A stretch of DNA of 5,068 nucleotides, taken from the NCBI GenBank assembly GCA_945492685.1, contig CALYUZ010000083.1:1-5068 (forward strand), written 5' to 3'. Source of the stretch: an uncultured Methanomassiliicoccaceae archaeon (GTDB taxonomy: Archaea > Thermoplasmatota > Thermoplasmata > Methanomassiliicoccales > Methanomethylophilaceae). The notes under the pieces are model-generated. The model worked only from the letters and a program-made list of their open reading frames with translations. It did not search any database and had not been told where the DNA came from. The position numbers and the translations under genes are program-made. Each line of letters opens with the position of its first letter. Position 1 is the stretch's first letter. Below, one piece after another: positions 4,209-5,068 of the stretch.

Positions 4209-4934
4209 ATGACCATAAAGACCACAAGGTACGCGGACATCGGACTCGAGAGGCCCATCGCCGTCATCGGTTTCCCAGGGGCCGGACTCGTGAGCTCCAT
4301 CGTCCCCAACTACCTGGTGGGACAGCTCTCGATGACCCCTGTCGCGGGGATGTCATCACCCGTCATGCCCCCATACTGCCTGATCGCAGGCGGGATCGCA
4401 ATGCCCCCCGTGAGGTTCTACGGGAGGAAGGGCAAGGGGAAGAACGCCAGGGACATGATCGTGTGCATGTCCGAGTACGCCCCCAAGCCGGAGGACTGCT
4501 ACGAACTGGCGGAGGAGATCCTCAGGTACCTGAAGCGCATGGGATGCGAGACCATAGTCTGTCTGGAAGGCGTCCCCAAGTACTCGGAGGAGGATGCGAT
4601 GATGATGTGCGGATGCGGCGAGAACGTCAGGGACCTCATGAAGAAGACCAAGCTGAAGGAGCTCTCCAACGGCATGATCCGTGGGATGACGGGCGTCCTC
4701 CTGTATGACGGGCCCGGATGGGGATTCGATGTCGTGTCCATCGTGTGTCCCGCAAACCAATCGCTTCCGGATCCTGGTGCGGCGGTCGGATTCCTCAAGC
4801 CCCTGTCGAAGCTCGTTCCCGGACTGAAGGTCAACCCCCAGCCCCTGATGGACGAGGCGGACCAGATCCAGAAGCGCATGGACGAGCAGGCCGCGGAGAA
4901 CAAGGACCTGCTGTCGCAGCAGATCTACGGATGA
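4209..4934 (+). CDS. PAC2-family protein (COG2047 type), possible PbaB-like proteasome activator
   Basis: PAC2 proteins are homologues of eukaryotic proteasome assembly chaperones. In archaea the family includes PbaA and PbaB, and Pyrococcus PbaB acts as an ATP-independent activator that docks on the 20S proteasome. The 241-residue product shows the family core: PIAVIGFPGAGLVSSIVPNYLV (residues 16-37), PVRFYG (67-72), a long helix from E95 to R110, ETIVCLEGVP (114-123), a GMTGVLL segment (159-165), and VCPANQSLPDPGAA (179-192), where archaeal PAC2 proteins carry a similar P-D-P-x-A-A motif. The final ~30 residues are a charged, probably helical tail ending Q-Q-I-Y-G. Ile239-Tyr240-Gly241 fits the HbYX (hydrophobic-Tyr-any) docking motif for the proteasome alpha ring. 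ATG 4209 is supported by the TATA element 26 bp upstream. The protein is cytosolic and diverges from an M16 peptidase. The family call is firm; the proteasome role is inference, because many COG2047 members are uncharacterised. Confidence 0.88.
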   Translation: MTIKTTRYADIGLERPIAVIGFPGAGLVSSIVPNYLVGQLSMTPVAGMSSPVMPPYCLIAGGIAMPPVRFYGRKGKGKNARDMIVCMSEYAPKPEDCYELAEEILRYLKRMGCETIVCLEGVPKYSEEDAMMMCGCGENVRDLMKKTKLKELSNGMIRGMTGVLLYDGPGWGFDVVSIVCPANQSLPDPGAAVGFLKPLSKLVPGLKVNPQPLMDEADQIQKRMDEQAAENKDLLSQQIYG

Positions 4935-4967
4935 GGGTCGAAACCCCATCCTTCCCCTTCCTTTTCC
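4929..4967 (+). terminator. Hairpin plus pyrimidine tract over the PAC2 stop codon
   Basis: Bases 4929-4938 (GGATGAGGGT) pair with 4943-4951 (ACCCCATCC) to form nine base pairs with one bulged A (4934) and a CGAA loop. The stop codon TGA (4932-4934) lies within the 5' arm. Immediately after comes TTCCCCTTCCTTTTCC (4952-4967). The combination resembles an intrinsic terminator, although archaeal termination depends mainly on the T-rich tract and this tract is C-interrupted. Confidence 0.5.
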
Positions 4968-4998
4968 ACATCACCCGTCTCTTCCTTTGACAATCGAC

Positions 4999-5012
4999 GA
5001 TAATCTAAAATC
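4999..5012. promoter_or_regulatory. Weak TATA-like stretch
   Basis: GATAATCTAAAATC is an AT-rich patch in the otherwise mixed 4968-5068 spacer and could be a TATA element for a plus-strand transcript starting near 5033 or a minus-strand one near 4980. No start codon or coding sequence follows inside the window on either strand, so the call rests on base composition alone. Confidence 0.2.
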
Positions 5013-5027
5013 CTAGGTCCATAAGAT

Positions 5028-5046
5028 CCCTGATTACCAGGGTTTT
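5028..5046 (+). terminator. Short hairpin followed by TTTT
   Basis: CCCTG (5028-5032) pairs with CAGGG (5038-5042) around an ATTAC loop, and TTTT follows directly. The form is that of an intrinsic terminator on the plus strand, about 95 nt after the PAC2 stop. It could be a second terminator for PAC2, or part of an element that continues past the right edge. The stem is only 5 bp and the T run short. Confidence 0.3.
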
Positions 5047-5068
5047 GTCAGCGTGAGCTATCGACTTC

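Noticed and set aside
4997..5068. tRNA or C/D-box RNA in the right-hand spacer
   Set aside because: I could not find a cloverleaf with anticodon and T-arm, nor a paired C/D box set; only one short hairpin is visible.
1..5068. CRISPR arrays, insertion sequences, attachment sites, rRNA
   Set aside because: I saw no regularly spaced repeats, transposase motifs, terminal inverted repeats or conserved rRNA segments on either strand.

Overview
This window looks like a GC-rich chromosomal segment of a methanogenic archaeon. The clearest sign is an adjacent hdrC-hdrB pair for the cytoplasmic heterodisulfide reductase. A NiFe-hydrogenase maturation endopeptidase, an archaeal PAC2 (COG2047-type) protein and TATA-box-like promoters fit with this. 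I infer a member of the Thermoplasmatota methanogens (Methanomassiliicoccales, such as Methanomethylophilus relatives). The reasons are GC richness, frequent AGG arginine codons, apparently leaderless first genes, and six stop codons that are all TGA. The order-level assignment is inference; I could not run a search.

Layout. Positions 1-92 are non-coding: a hairpin with a possible pseudoknot, then a G8 tract next to a GC-rich hairpin. Next come three minus-strand genes read from right to left: a LysR/ModE-type regulator (2326 to 1526), hdrC (1438 to 944) and hdrB (938 to 93). The 87 bp between regulator and hdrC hold a GAAA-loop hairpin just after the regulator stop and a perfect 15-bp palindrome that contains the hdrC TATA box. 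Diverging from the regulator is a plus-strand M52 hydrogenase maturation protease (2377-2916). Its 3' end overlaps by 35 bp the end of a convergent M16 zinc peptidase gene (4156 to 2882). The M16 gene diverges from a plus-strand PAC2-family gene (4209-4934). A hairpin overlapping the PAC2 stop codon and a pyrimidine-rich tract follow. The last ~130 bp have no recognisable gene.

How the genes fit together. HdrB and HdrC, with HdrA encoded elsewhere, reduce CoM-S-S-CoB using electrons that normally come from the NiFe hydrogenase MvhADG; the M52 protease completes maturation of a NiFe large subunit. The regulator sits between the two loci and is well placed to control both (inference). On the right, the M16 peptidase and a PAC2 protein ending in a proteasome-docking HbYX-like tail suggest a small protein-turnover locus.

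Most notable observations: (1) two divergent gene pairs each share one central AT-rich element lying about 26 bp from both start codons, which implies symmetric leaderless promoters; (2) 11 consecutive A/T-ending codons in the DNA for the regulator's recognition helix, forming the strongest TATA-like tract in the window; (3) the palindrome over the hdrC TATA box; (4) the Ile-Tyr-Gly C-terminus of the PAC2 protein. I found no CRISPR array, mobile element, rRNA or convincing tRNA.
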